This document shows, one piece after another, positions 37,483-49,310 of a DNA stretch of 64,000 nucleotides (position 1 is its first letter; every line of letters starts with the position of its first letter). The stretch is taken from the NCBI RefSeq assembly GCF_963678635.1, contig NC_087063.1, positions 54,451,074 through 54,515,073 of the forward strand, written 5' to 3'. The notes beneath the pieces were generated by a model. That model saw only the letters and a program-made list of their open reading frames with translations. It was not told the origin of the DNA and ran no database searches. Source of the DNA: Symsagittifera roscoffensis. Lineage: Eukaryota; Xenacoelomorpha; Acoela; Convolutidae. The translations under genes and the position numbers were made by a program.

Positions 37483-37835
37483 GGACGCGATTAAAAGCAA
37501 TGAAAGAGCAGTGATGAAAACAACAATAAACCAAAGCTCATTTATACTAATTCGAAACGTTTAAGAGTTTTGATTTCACAGCAGCTCAAATGGCCGTATC
37601 TGTTTTTTTTTTCGATTTATTTTCAACCAAATTTTCGAAATAAGTTATAAACCAAATTGTCATTTTTAGCAGGGCATATCAAACTTTTATTGCAAAAAAT
37701 TGCGTTGTAGAACTTTTCCTTTTGCATTGGAGTACTTACACTTTCGTTAACAAGAATTATTTCCCAAAAATTATGATTTTAATGACGAAAAATGAATTTC
37801 AAAATTTGCGCGAGGGAAATTCAGTTCCGGTGTTT

Positions 37836-38227
37836 TGCAACCACACCTAAACTAGTATTTATTATTGGATATAAGAAAATTATATTATTGATAAATGTAT
37901 CGCTAAAAAGTTTTTCTAACCAACCAATCAATTTCCTTCTCTAACATTGACACTTATGTGTAAGTGCTGAAACTACTTGTAGTTTCAGCACCAGAAAAGA
38001 TTGAGCAAAACGTAGAATACAGTTGTCCTCCTTCTGGATAAACTCCCAGAACTAGCACGCAGAAACCAGTATACACTAGATCAAGCGAGAATAGGAAATA
38101 TAAGAGTAAGATTAAGATTGGTATTAGACTAAGAAGTTGCACGAATCTAACCGGCCGAAAATAAGATAGCGTGATGGTGTACCTTATCTTAAGTTTCTCT
38201 ATGAGTACAGACCGAAGGTTCTATTCT
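37836..38227 (+). repeat. old LTR B
   Basis: From TGCAACC-like TGCAACCACACC to GTTCTATTCT. The complete palindrome is at 37964-37991 with the ACTAC/GTAGT version. Confidence 0.8.
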
Positions 38228-38317
38228 TCTGGTGCAATCATAAGTCTCGAACAAGACCTTAACTAACTTGGAATTAGACAATTAAACTTAGAAGTTGACA
38301 ATCGCAAAATTGCAAAA

Positions 38318-38559
38318 CTGTTAGATGGAATAAACAATTTAGTAGAAATGTTTCTTTGTCTCAATAGATCTACGCCAATTTTCCAAATAATGTGAGAAAT
38401 ACCTTGTATTGCAAGAAGACCACGATCAAAGCGTGAACAACGACCAGGAAACGGACCCATGTACTACATGATAGTACGACGAAAACCGGAACAAATTTTT
38501 GTATTTTGAACACTCTATGCAGCAAATTTAGATTTTATGATTTTGACATGAAAAGTATT
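38318..38559 (+). pseudogene. leader ORF, decayed copy B
   Basis: Aligns with copy A nearly base for base but has TGA codons in phase (in AATAATGTGAGAAAT and GTATTTTGAACAC) and no ATG at the start. Confidence 0.6.
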
Positions 38560-39545
38560 TGAAGAATATTTCTTCAACAACTCATTTGGTGCTAAACCTA
38601 ATAATTAAACATTCACGACTGACAAAAATAGCACGAGTCGTTCCACTAAAAAAAATCTGCCATAAATAAAACTTTTGAATAAATAATCTATTGAATAAAA
38701 AAGTAGTTAGTATTAAAATTCAATGTCAGTTTCATGAGTTCACACACATCATTTTTTTTTAAATCTCAGCTTCATCACCTAAAACATAACAGCATAAATC
38801 CAAAAAACTAATATCATCAAAACTCTAAATTTTAACTTTTCTTAAACTCAAACTTTTAAATGAAAAAAAGTATCAAGGCTCATCCTTGCTTTTGAATATT
38901 TCACTTTTATTTCATAAACAGATCATCAAGATTTTCTTTGAATGTTTAATTTTACTTAAAACTAATTTTACCTTATTCAATTTATGATCATCAGGGCCAC
39001 TCTTGAATCAAATCAGAACAATTTTGTTCTCCCCACCTCATAATTTTAAAAGTGTCTAACGACCTGAAACCTCGTTTCACTCTCCAACCCTTGAAACGAA
39101 CCAGGAGTAAGGGAAATTTTTGAAAAACTAACCATTTTAATTAAGATAGACAGTGCAGCACTTCGGTTACTCATCCTTCACTTGCGCCCTTCCTCATAGA
39201 TGACCCAGGCTAAAAGCTTAAAAAATTAGTAAGTCAAAAAAAAGTTGCTAACGATCTACCTGTGTTCTAGTTATACCTGAACCTTGTGGATTGTTTTACT
39301 ATTTTCCAACCCTTGATTACAAATCACAACCCCTAGGTAAGATTAAGTAGGTCAATCAAAAATTAAAATCTAGTCAGGAGAAAGTAAAAAATCAATCTCA
39401 CGAATTGATATACTCTCACTCCAACCCGTCAACCAAGACAATCTATGCCCCAAGTTAGTATAACTACACAAAAACAGAAAGAACTAACTGTTCCCGAAAA
39501 TAGAAACTCTGACCAGAGAGAATTGCACCCTTCATCCTAAGCCTT

Positions 39546-39990
39546 TTGTCAAAAGATAATCTAAGCAGTAAGCAAACAATCATTTTGCAAAATTGTTTAA
39601 TTAAAAACCAAAGAAACGATCTTGTAACCACACCGCACAGACAAAAAAGAGGATATATTAGATCAAATAAAAAACACCGGAAAAGACAATTATAACAAAT
39701 TCAAACTATCAAAAGAAGATTTTCAAAAAGACGAAACGCGGTCTCAGAATCAGAAACAAACACAATACGGAAACTTCAAGACTTGAAAGATACAAAGAAA
39801 GATTAACCCAATAGAAACCAAAAATATTTTTCTGACTCAGAAGCTAAAACACAATCATCAATTGGAGGAAAACGCAAAAAAAATCATACATTAACAAACC
39901 AATACGCCTATATAATTGGAATCATCATATAAGACATTTTGAAAGTTCCACATTAACAGTTCTACAATACCAAAAAAGATAGAAAACAAT
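39546..39990 (+). pseudogene. basic ORF, decayed copy B
   Basis: Aligns with 25836-26303: start codon changed to TTG, then NLSSKQ-like sequence, the CTCAGAATCAGAAAC (SESE) stretch and the TTCTGACTCAGAAGC (SDSE) stretch. Several stops. Confidence 0.65.
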
Positions 39991-39994
39991 AAAA

Positions 39995-40519
39995 ATTTCG
40001 ACGATAACTCGATACTTTCATTTTTGTATACAACCACAAAGTGATCCCGCCCGAGCATTGTCAGTACAAGTTTGTCACAACTTAATTGTAAATATAGTCG
40101 AAAAGGAAATAGCCCATATAACCAAGAATTTCCTAAAATCAGGATAAACCAACAAATCCTTGATCCCTATCTCAAAGGTATACTTCATATTACATCATAA
40201 TACGGTAAATTAACAATTGAAATATTTTCAACACAACCATATCACCCAGCACATCAAATACAAGCAGATGGTTTAGATATAGAAATCTCGAAAGTTTTCA
40301 CAGACTATATAAAAAGTATACAAACACCAAAACCCACAAAGAGCAAATTCAATATTCACAAATGATGTTTTTTCAATTTTTTGTAGCTATTTATCTATAT
40401 AAGAATTGAAAAAAAAACAAAAAAACGAGTCACCGCCTCAAAACATCCCGGTACTCAATTTTAAGACAAGAAATCTAACTTTTCTCAAAAATTTTAGATA
40501 CAATCCGTGAAAAAGATAA
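39995..40519 (+). pseudogene. gag: gag N-terminal remnant B
   Basis: Same segment as remnant A, ending at the MITE-like element after ATCCGTGAAAAAGATAA; multiple stops and shifts. Confidence 0.65.
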
Positions 40520-40802
40520 AGACAGTTCAGCCTGAGACAATTCAGCCAGTTTTATAAAAGGATAGATCCGAAAGACAAAATTCGGAATTGGGGTTATTTA
40601 TCGATTTAAGGTCACCGGTGGACGATAACCAGCTCTAAATTTCAGATAGAGTCTTGCCCACTGTTGGCAAGCTCGCAGCATGATAGCGCGACTGCGGCGG
40701 TCACAATTATTGGCTGAATTGACTCCGGCCGAGTTGTCTTCATACTTTTGGCTGAGTTGTCTGAATTTCAAGTCGGCTGAATTGTCTTTGACCGAAATGT
40801 TT
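40520..40802. mobile_element. MITE-like element (copy B)
   Basis: Same ends and interior as copy A; the right end is mutated (AAATGTTTAAACG in place of AAATGTCTGGACG). Confidence 0.6.
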
Positions 40803-41152
40803 AAACGCGATTAAAAGTAATTAAAGAGCAGTGATGAAAACAACAATAAACCAAAGCTCATTTATCCTAATTCGAAACGCTCAAGACTTTTGATTTTACA
40901 GCAGCTCAAATGTCCGTATCTTTTTTTTTATTTATTTTCAACATAAATTTCGAAATAAGTTATAATCCAAATTGTCAGTTTTAGCAGGGCTTATCAAACT
41001 TTTATTGCAAAAAAAATTGCGTGGTGAAATTTATTTTTCGCATTGTAGTACTTGCACTTCCGTTAACAGCAATAATTTCCCGAAAGTTATAATTATAATG
41101 ACGAAAAAATGAATTTCAAAGTTTGCTCGAAGGAAATTCAATTCCAATGTGT

Positions 41153-41544
41153 TGCAACCACATCTAAACTAGTGTTTATTATTGGATATAGAAAAAGTAT
41201 ATATTTGATAAAACTATCGCTTTAAATTATTTCTAACTAACCAATCCTTTTCCATCTCTAACATTGACACTTTTGTGTAAGTGCTGAAACTACTTGTAGT
41301 TTCAGCACCAGAAAAGATTGAGCAAAACTTAGAATACACTTGCCCTCCTTCTGGTTAAACTCCAAGAACTAGCACGCGGGAACGAGTATACACTAGATCA
41401 AGCGAGAACAGGAGATATAAGAGTTAGATTAAGATTGGTATTGGACTGAGAAGTTGCACGAATCTAACCGATCGAAAACAAGATAACGTGACGGTGTACC
41501 TTATCTTAATTTACTCTATGAGTACAAGACAAAGGTAATATTCA
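41153..41544 (+). repeat. old LTR C
   Basis: From TGCAACCACATC to GTAATATTCA, palindrome at 41281-41308, TATA-like TATAAGAG near 41416, primer site after the end. Confidence 0.8.
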
Positions 41545-41868
41545 TCTGGTGTGAACATAAGTCTCGAACAAGACCTTAATTGTAAATATAGTCGAAAAAG
41601 AAATAGCCCATATAACCAAGAATTTCCTAAAATCAGGATAAACCAACAATTCTTAAAGCTGATTTATACTAAGTCGAAACGTTTGAGACTTTTGTTTTCG
41701 CGGAAACCGTTATACACCAGATCAATTGAGAATAGGAGATGTAACAGTAAGATTAAGATTGGTATTGGACTGAGAAGTTGCACGAATCTAACCGATCGAA
41801 AACAAGATAACGTGACGGTGTACCTTATCATAATTTACTCTATGAGTACAAGACAAAGGTCATACTCA
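41545..41868 (+). repeat. rearranged gag snippet and partial LTR
   Basis: After the primer site the sequence jumps to a gag piece (AGAAATAGCCCATATAACC), then to AGCTGATTTATACTAAGTCG and the 3' half of an LTR ending CATACTCA. The stretch 41658-41770 is nearly identical to 44459-44570, the start of unit D. Confidence 0.7.
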
Positions 41869-41938
41869 TCTGGTGTGAACATAAGTCTCGAACAAGACCT
41901 TAACTAACTTAGAATTAGACAATAGCAAAAATGCAAAA

Positions 41939-42172
41939 ATGTCAGATGGAAAAAACAATTTAATAAAAATGTCTCCACGTCTCAATGAATCTACGCCAAA
42001 TTTCAAAACATTACGAGAAATACTTTGTATTGCAAGCAGACCACGATCAAAGCTTGAGCAACGAACAGGAAACGGACCAGTTTACCACAAGATACTACGA
42101 CAAAAACCGGGAAAAAATTTTGTACTTAAAACACTCTATGCAGCAAAATTGGATTTTACTTTATTGACATGA
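41939..42172 (+). CDS. leader ORF, diverged copy C
   Basis: 77 codons from a true ATG (MSDGKNNLIKMSPRLN) to LDFTLLT, the same length and the same end as the copy in the young provirus. It is open throughout although gag and the basic ORF beside it are ruined. Confidence 0.5.
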   Translation: MSDGKNNLIKMSPRLNESTPNFKTLREILCIASRPRSKLEQRTGNGPVYHKILRQKPGKNFVLKTLYAAKLDFTLLT

Positions 42173-43165
42173 AAAGTTTTTGAATAATACTTCTTCAACT
42201 ACTCATTTGGTGTAAACCTAATATTTAAACAATAATGACTGATAAAAAAGCACAAACCGTTCCCGTCAAAAAATTTGCAATCAACTAAACCTTTTGAATA
42301 AACAATCTGTGGAATAAAAAATACAAAAAATTAGTTAGTATTAAAATTCATTGTCAGTTTTATGAAATCACACACATTTTTTTTTCATCTCAGCGTCATC
42401 ACATAAAACATAACAGCATAAATTCAAAATACTAAAATCATCAGAATTTTAACTTTTAATTTTTCTTATACTCAATCTTTTAAACAAAAAAAATTAACAA
42501 GGCTTATCCTTGTTTTTCCATAATTCACTTTTATTTCATAAAAAGATCATCAACCTTTCCTTGGATCTTTAATTTTACTCAAAACTAAATTTACCTTATT
42601 CAATTTTTGATCATTAGGGCTTCCCTTGGATCGAATCAGAACAATTTTGTTCTCCCCACCATAACTTTAAAAGTGTCTAATGACCTGAAACTTCGATTCA
42701 CACTGCAACCCTTAAAACGACCCTGGAGTAAAAGAATTCTCTGAAAAACTAACCATTTAAATTAAAATAGACATTGCAGAACTTCGGTTACTCATCCTTC
42801 GCTTGAGCCCTTCCTCTTAGAGGACACAGGCTAAAACCCTTGAAAAATTAGTGAATAAAAAAATACTATCTAACGATCTAACTGTGTTCTAGCTACATCT
42901 GAATCTTTTAGATTGATTTACTATTCTCCAATCGTTGATCACAAATTACAGCCCCTAGGTAAGATTAAGTAAGTCAATCATGAATTAAAACCTAGTCAGG
43001 AGAAAGTGAAAAATCACTCTAACGAATTGATATACTCACTTTCCAACCCGTCAACCACGACAAGCTATGCCCCAAGTTAGTATAAACACACAAAAACAAT
43101 GAGAACTAACGGTTCAGGAAATAGAAACTCTAACCCCGAGTATTGCACCCATCATCCTAAACCTT

Positions 43166-43600
43166 ATGTCAAGAGACAATCTAGGCAGTAAACAATCAAT
43201 CATATACAAAATTGTTTAATTAAAAACCAAAGATGCGATCTTGTAATCACACCGCACAGACACACAAGGATATATTAGATCAAAAAGACAATTATAACAA
43301 AACAAAATCAAATTATCAAAAGAAGATTTTCAAAAATACCAAATGCAGTCTCAGAATCAGAAATAAACACAATAAGGGAACTTCAAGACTTGAAATATTT
43401 AATAAATAAGAACAACCCGATAAAAAAAAATAATTTTCTGACTCAGAAGCTACAACACCATCATCAATTAAAGGAAAACGGAAAAAAAATCATACATTAA
43501 CAAGCCAATACGTCTATATAATTGGAATCAACAAATAAGACATTTTGAAAGTTACACATTAACAGTTCTACAATACCAAAAATGATAGAATACAATAAAA
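43166..43600 (+). pseudogene. basic ORF, decayed copy C
   Basis: Keeps ATG and MSRDNLGSKQSI, then loses the frame; SESE and SDSE stretches are still legible. Confidence 0.6.
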
Positions 43601-44121
43601 TTTTCAACGATAACTCGATACTTTCATAATTGTATACAACCACAAAGTGATCCCGCCCGAGGATTGTCAGTACAAGTTTGTCACAATTTAATTGTGATTA
43701 TAGTCGAAAAAGAAATAGCCCATATAACCAAGAACTTCCTAAAATCAGGATAAACCAACAAATCCTTGATCACTATCTCAAAGGTATGTGTCATATTACA
43801 TCATAATACGGTATAATCACAATTGAAATCGTATCACCAAAATCAAATCACCTAACTTATCAAATACAAACAGATGATATAAATAAAGAAATCTCGAAAC
43901 TTTTCACAGACTATATAAGAAGTATACAACAACAAAACTCACAAATAGCAATTTAAATATTCACAAATGATATTTTTTTAAATTATTTGTAATTTTTTAT
44001 CTATATTAGAATTGAAAAAAACACAAAAATGAGTCACCGCCTCAAAACATCCCGGCACTCAACTTTAAAACAAGAAATCTTTTCTTTCTCAAAAATTTTA
44101 AATACAATCCGTAAAAAAAAC

Positions 44122-44405
44122 AGACAATTCAGCCCGAGACAATTCAGCCAGTTTCATAAAATGCTAGATTCGGAAGACAAAATATCGGAAATGGGGATAT
44201 TTATCGATTTAAGGTCACCGGTGGGCAAAAACCGGCTCTAAATTTCAGATAGAGTCTTGCCCTCTGTTGGCAAGCTCGCAGCATGATAGCGCGACTGCGG
44301 CGGTCACAATTATTGGCTGAATTGACTCCGGCCGAGTTGTCTGCATAATTTTGGCTGAATTGTCTGAATTTCAAGCCGGCTGAATTGTCTTTGACTGATT
44401 TGTCT
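44122..44405. mobile_element. MITE-like element (copy C)
   Basis: Left end AGACAATTCAGCCCGAGACA, right end complement AGACAAATCAGTCAAAGACA. The terminal repeat is better preserved here than in copies A and B. Confidence 0.6.
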
Positions 44406-44489
44406 GGACGCGATTAAAACTATTTTAAGAGCAGTGATGAAAATAACAATAAACCAAAGCTGATTTATACTAAGTCGAAACGTTTGAGA

Positions 44490-44669
44490 ATTTTGTTTTC
44501 GCGGAAACCGTTATACACCAGATCAATTGAGAATAGGAGATGTAACAGTAAGATTAAGATTGACATTAGACTAAGAAGTTGCACGAATCTAACCGGCCGA
44601 AAATAAGATAGCGTGATGGTGTACCTTATCTTAAGTTTCTCTATGAGTTTAGAACAAAGGTGATATTCA
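44490..44669 (+). repeat. old LTR D, 5'-truncated
   Basis: Begins within CGGAAACCGTTATACACC and ends GTGATATTCA before TCTGTTGCGACCATAAG. The palindrome-bearing half is missing. Confidence 0.75.
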
Positions 44670-44760
44670 TCTGTTGCGACCATAAGTCTCGAACAAGACC
44701 TTAACTAACGTGGAATTAAACATTTAAACTTAGAATTAGACAATCGCAAAAATGCGAAAA

Positions 44761-44875
44761 TGTTCGAGGGAATAATTAATTTGATAGTAATTTTTCTACG
44801 TCTCATTAAATCTACGCCAATTTTCCAAACAATGTGAGAAATACTTTGTATTGCAAGAAGACCAAGATTGTCAGT
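44761..44875 (+). pseudogene. leader ORF, truncated copy D
   Basis: Aligns with the first half of the leader ORF, then switches at AGACCAAG to leader RNA sequence (TTGTCAGTTTTATG) found about 390 bases further on in the other copies. Confidence 0.5.
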
Positions 44876-45594
44876 TTTATGAATCCCCACACATCATCTT
44901 TTTTTTCATCTCAGCTTCATCACCTAAAACGTAACAGTATAAACTCAAAAAACGTTATCATCAAAATTTTAACTTTTAAATTTTCTTAAACTCCAACTTG
45001 TAAATAAAAAAATTGTCAAGGCTTGTCCTTGCTTTTCCATAACCTACTTTTATTTCAGGGCTTCCCTTGGATCAAGCCATAACAAATTTTATTCTCCCCA
45101 CCTCAATTTTCAAAAGTGTCTAACGACCTGAGACGTTGATTCACACTCCAATCCTTAAAAAGACCCAGTACTAATAAAAAACTTTGAAAAACCAAGCATT
45201 TCATTTAGGATAGACAGTGAAGAACTTCGGTTACTCATTCTTCACTTAAACCCTTCCTCTTAGATGACTCAGGCTAAAACCCTTAAATAATTAGTAAGTC
45301 ATTCTAACGATCTACCTGTGTTCTAAATAAACCTGAACCTTGTAGATTGATTTACTATTCTCCAATCCTTGATCAAAAATCACCACCTCTAAGTATGATT
45401 GATAAATCAATCATAAAATAAAACCTAGTCACGAGAAAGTAAAAAGTCCTTCTCACGAATTGATATACTCTCTCCAACCCTTCAACCACGACAATCTATA
45501 CCCCACTAGGATAACCATATAAAAACTGTAAGAACTAACTGTTTAGAAACAGAAACTCTAATCACCGAGTGTTGTACCCATTATCCTAAACTCT

Positions 45595-46050
45595 ATGTCA
45601 AGAGATAATCTAGGCAGTAAACAAACATTTATTTTACATAAATGTTCATCAAAAACGAAAGATACGATCTTTTAATCACACCGCGCAAACAAACAACTGG
45701 ACATATTAGATCAAAAAGAAAACACGGAAAAAGACAAGTATAACAAAATTTAACCAATTTATCAAAAATTTTTTTTCAAAAAGACGAAACGCTGTCTCAG
45801 GATCAGAAACAAACACAAAACAGGAACTTAAAGACTTGAAAGATTCAAAAAATAAGAATAACCCGATAGAAAAACAAAAATGTTTTTTTTTCTGACTCAA
45901 AAGCTACAACACCATCGTCAAACAAAGCAAAACGCAGAATAAAGAAATCATACATTAACAAATCAATACGCCTTTATAGTTGGAATCAACCAATAATGAA
46001 TTTTGAAAGTTACACATTAACAGTTCTACAATATCAAAAATGATAGAATA
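45595..46050 (+). pseudogene. basic ORF, decayed copy D
   Basis: Starts MSRDNLGSKQTFILHKC, very like the young copy, then stops and shifts. Confidence 0.6.
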
Positions 46051-46059
46051 GAAAAAAAA

Positions 46060-47230
46060 TATCGACGATAACTTGATAGTTTCATTTTTGTATACAACCA
46101 AAAAATGATTCCGCCCGAATTTGGACAGTACAATTTTGTCACAACTTAATTGTAAGATTATTCGAAAAAGGAAATAACCCATGTAAACAAAAATTTCCTG
46201 AAACCAGAATAAAACGACAAATCTTTCATCACTATTTTAAAAGTATATGTCATATTACATCATATTACTGTATACTCACAATTGAAATCTTATCACCACA
46301 ATCAAATCACCCAACACTTCAGATACAAACATATGATACAGATATAGAATACTCGAAAGTTTTCACAGACTATTTAAAAAATATACAACACCAAGTTCAC
46401 AAAGAGCGAATTGGATATTCTCAAATGATGTTTCTTCAAGTATTTATAGCTGTGTATCCATATTAAAATTTAAAGAAACACAAAATCAGTCACCGCCTCA
46501 AACAACCCGGCAGTCAATTGTAAGACAAAAAGCTATCTATTCTCAAAAAATTTTGATACAATCCGTGAAAACCTTATTAGTAAGGAAATTTCACAAAGTG
46601 TCCAACATGATATACAAAGGAAACTAGCCTGGACTCGTAGCGAAAAATTCCCCTTCTTTCAAGAAAATAAAAACTTAACTAATAAACATCTTACAAGAAA
46701 TCAACCACATTATTCAGAAGACGAAAACTGTTTCAGCCAAAATCAACGACGATTTAAAACAACTCAACAAAACAAAAACTGGAATATCGGTCAACCAGCT
46801 CCTATTTATCAACCAGATCTTTTTGAACCAAGTACACGAAATGAACAAACACGATCACCAAGACAAGCTTTCCCTTCGAAACAAACTTCAGCATCATATA
46901 ATAATAAATTCCAATCACAAAACCCTGTAAATACACAAAGTTATCAACCAAATCAAATGCAAAACAAAATCCCATTACCATATTATTTACAACAACATGG
47001 AATTACCAAAAAACAACTTAAAATTTTTTCTTTAATACCAAATGCCACAGAATCACTCCAAATGACTATGAATCCATACCTCATGGGTGTATATTCTATA
47101 TCTTTTAATAAAACACTAATAAACAGTAACAGATCCTGAATACTCAGTAGAAGACTATTTAAGCGCAGTCACTATTTAAGCGCCTAACTTAATTTTAGAT
47201 AAAGGAGCTGAACCAGTAAACAACAATCAC
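46060..47230 (+). pseudogene. gag: gag remnant with internal deletion
   Basis: The N-terminal part matches to about 46625 (ISQ-x(4)-HD-x-Q-x-x-LAW), then jumps to the Gln/Asn-rich part (SEKFPFFQENKN-like). MTMNPYL at 47066 and TDPEYSVEDYL at 47128 mark the start of capsid, most of which is deleted. Confidence 0.7.
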
Positions 47231-47870
47231 TTTATCAAAAAACCTATCGCGGAAAATCTCCAGATCGAAGAAGTTTACAAAACTTCTCAAAAAGAAGATT
47301 TAATAGATCAAACAGTCAAAATAACCAATATTGAAACAATTATTCAAGATCAAATTCGAATAGAAGTATTAACTCAAGTTATAGTAGAAACCGTTTGCAT
47401 TCAAACTCTCGAAATAGATATTATTCAAATGACCGTTCCCAAAATTCCTCATATAATCGAAACATGAAAAACTCAAACAAAAGAAAAAGACCATACTCAG
47501 ATAATAGATCACGAAACTATTCAAACAACAGATCAAACAAAAATACTAATCACAATAGAGCTCGTGACAATTCCTCCAGGTATCCCAATTCTAATTAATC
47601 AAGTCGACAGAGAAATTATTCTCTGTCATCACAAGAAAAATACACAATATCAAACTCTTAACAAAACTATAGATGAAGTACACCTAAAAATCAAAGACAA
47701 GTCAATCAGGTACAATCAACTGATTAAACTCAACCAGACCCTCCCGGTATTGACAACACAGAAAATTCAGAGTTACAACTAAATCACATTTATTGTGAAT
47801 CCACAGATGATGAGAGCGAAACGGGAAATACGTTTTCAATAAATATGCTGCAGATTCAAAAAGAATACAA
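47231..47870 (+). pseudogene. gag: nucleocapsid-like remnant
   Basis: Asn/Arg/Ser/Tyr-rich repeats (NSRNRYYSNDRSQNSSYNR at 47396-47450) in several frames, corresponding to 22310-23194. Confidence 0.7.
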
Positions 47871-48065
47871 AACACCAATTGATTCAAACTATTATCAAAA
47901 CAAAAAGAGTTTTAATAAATTCGAAAAATCAGATTACACACGAAACACAACAGGTTACACCGAACAAGAACTTAAAGGAAGCTCAACTACGAAAATACAT
48001 ATCAAAATACAGCAAATAAAATACAACCACTTAAAGAAAAAAGTTGGACATTCCCACTTCACTTA

Positions 48066-49310
48066 GATAGTCCAAAAAGCAAAAATTTTCAACGACCAGA
48101 CCTCTAGTTTGACTTTTCTTATAGACTCAGGATCTGAATCAAATACTATAAATATTCCCACATGGAACGAAATACAAACTTTACATCTAAAACTGTTACC
48201 TTCAAAGACTTCAAGCAGATTTGCAATAGCACAAGGATCAAGTCTATCAAGCTATGGAACAATTCAATTACTCCTCATTCCCATTCAAACAATGGAACAA
48301 AACAAAACTTTGAATGAACCTTTCAAACGAATGTTTCATATCACAGATATAAAACACAAAATCGTTGGAATACCATTTATGACTAAATAAATACCCACTA
48401 TTAATATCCTAAGTAGCAAATTGTGTTTAAAGAATAAATACATAAGAATGAACAACACATCACTCACATTCTTTCAAAGATTAAATAAAAACTTTCATTC
48501 TTTTTCCAAAATCTACCTTTTATACAACTAAGAACAAAAACACCTGAAACGATTATCAGGATATGTATACAATCTCTCAATAAGCCAAGTTCATCAATAC
48601 AACATAGAACAAATTAAACAACGACTATATATGTCCGACCTTGAATTCAAACCAATCCATAAACTTTTTTGAGTAACAATCTCATCAGTCGAATACACAA
48701 AAAACACAAGTTCAGATATAATTTCTTTGCACTTATACAATAGTTCCCCATATGAAATAACGTTACCCCTAGGCTTTTTAGGCTATTGTGAAACCAGTGC
48801 ACCAATTTTTCCCACAGTAGAAACGTCATCTAGTGTAAATTAAATTTTAAAATTCTTAGATATATGTCAATCAACAATCCTCAATGAAGAATTACCAATT
48901 AATAAAATAATTAGAGATTCAAAACGAAAAACAGACCACTATATAAAAACACCATATTTTAAACCAACTATTCAAATTTCCAAATATACCACTGAACAAA
49001 AGAAATTTCCCACAATGTTCAATTTTCAGCACTCTCAAATTACACAACAAGAATTTGAACAATTAGCAGACCTTCTACTTAAATTCTTAATGGTTTTTTT
49101 ACATCTAAATTTGACATTGGTAAAACAAATTCACCGCTGCATCTACCTCAATGAAATGACCCAGTTTTCAAAACACAACGAGCAGTGAAGTTCCAATTCA
49201 CTTACCAGATAAAGTCAATAGATAACTAGATATCTTAGAACAATGCGAAATCATTTCTCCAGTTGAAAAAGAAGAAAAACCAAAAAAAGAACAACGAAAT
49301 GTTTAAAGTG
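48066..49310 (+). pseudogene. pol: protease and linker to RT, remnant
   Basis: FLIDSGSESNTINIPTWNE at 48115-48170 and DIKHKIVGIPF near 48350 are the protease landmarks. The linker matches 20957-21900 on the other strand with many stops. The RT palm with its YLDD is deleted: the sequence passes from the RT N-terminal linker to KAAPAKTQFF near 49350. Confidence 0.8.

Larger units (their letters stand above)
37483..40802 (+). mobile_element. composite unit B
   Basis: Same order as unit A: flank module to 37835, LTR 37836-38227, primer site 38230, broken leader ORF from 38318, leader RNA with hairpins 38870-39040, basic-ORF pseudogene 39546-39990, gag start 39995-40519, MITE-like element 40520-40802. 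About 3.3 kb. Confidence 0.8.
40803..44405 (+). mobile_element. composite unit C
   Basis: Flank module to 41152, LTR 41153-41544, a partial internal duplication (gag snippet plus the 3' half of an LTR) 41545-41868, open leader ORF 41939-42172, leader hairpins 42490-42660, basic-ORF pseudogene from ATG 43166, gag start about 43600-44121, MITE-like element 44122-44405. About 3.6 kb. Confidence 0.8.

Noticed and set aside
38263-38460. Minus ORFs 38263-38460 and 44705-44890
   Set aside because: Reverse readings of the decayed leader ORF copies B and D.
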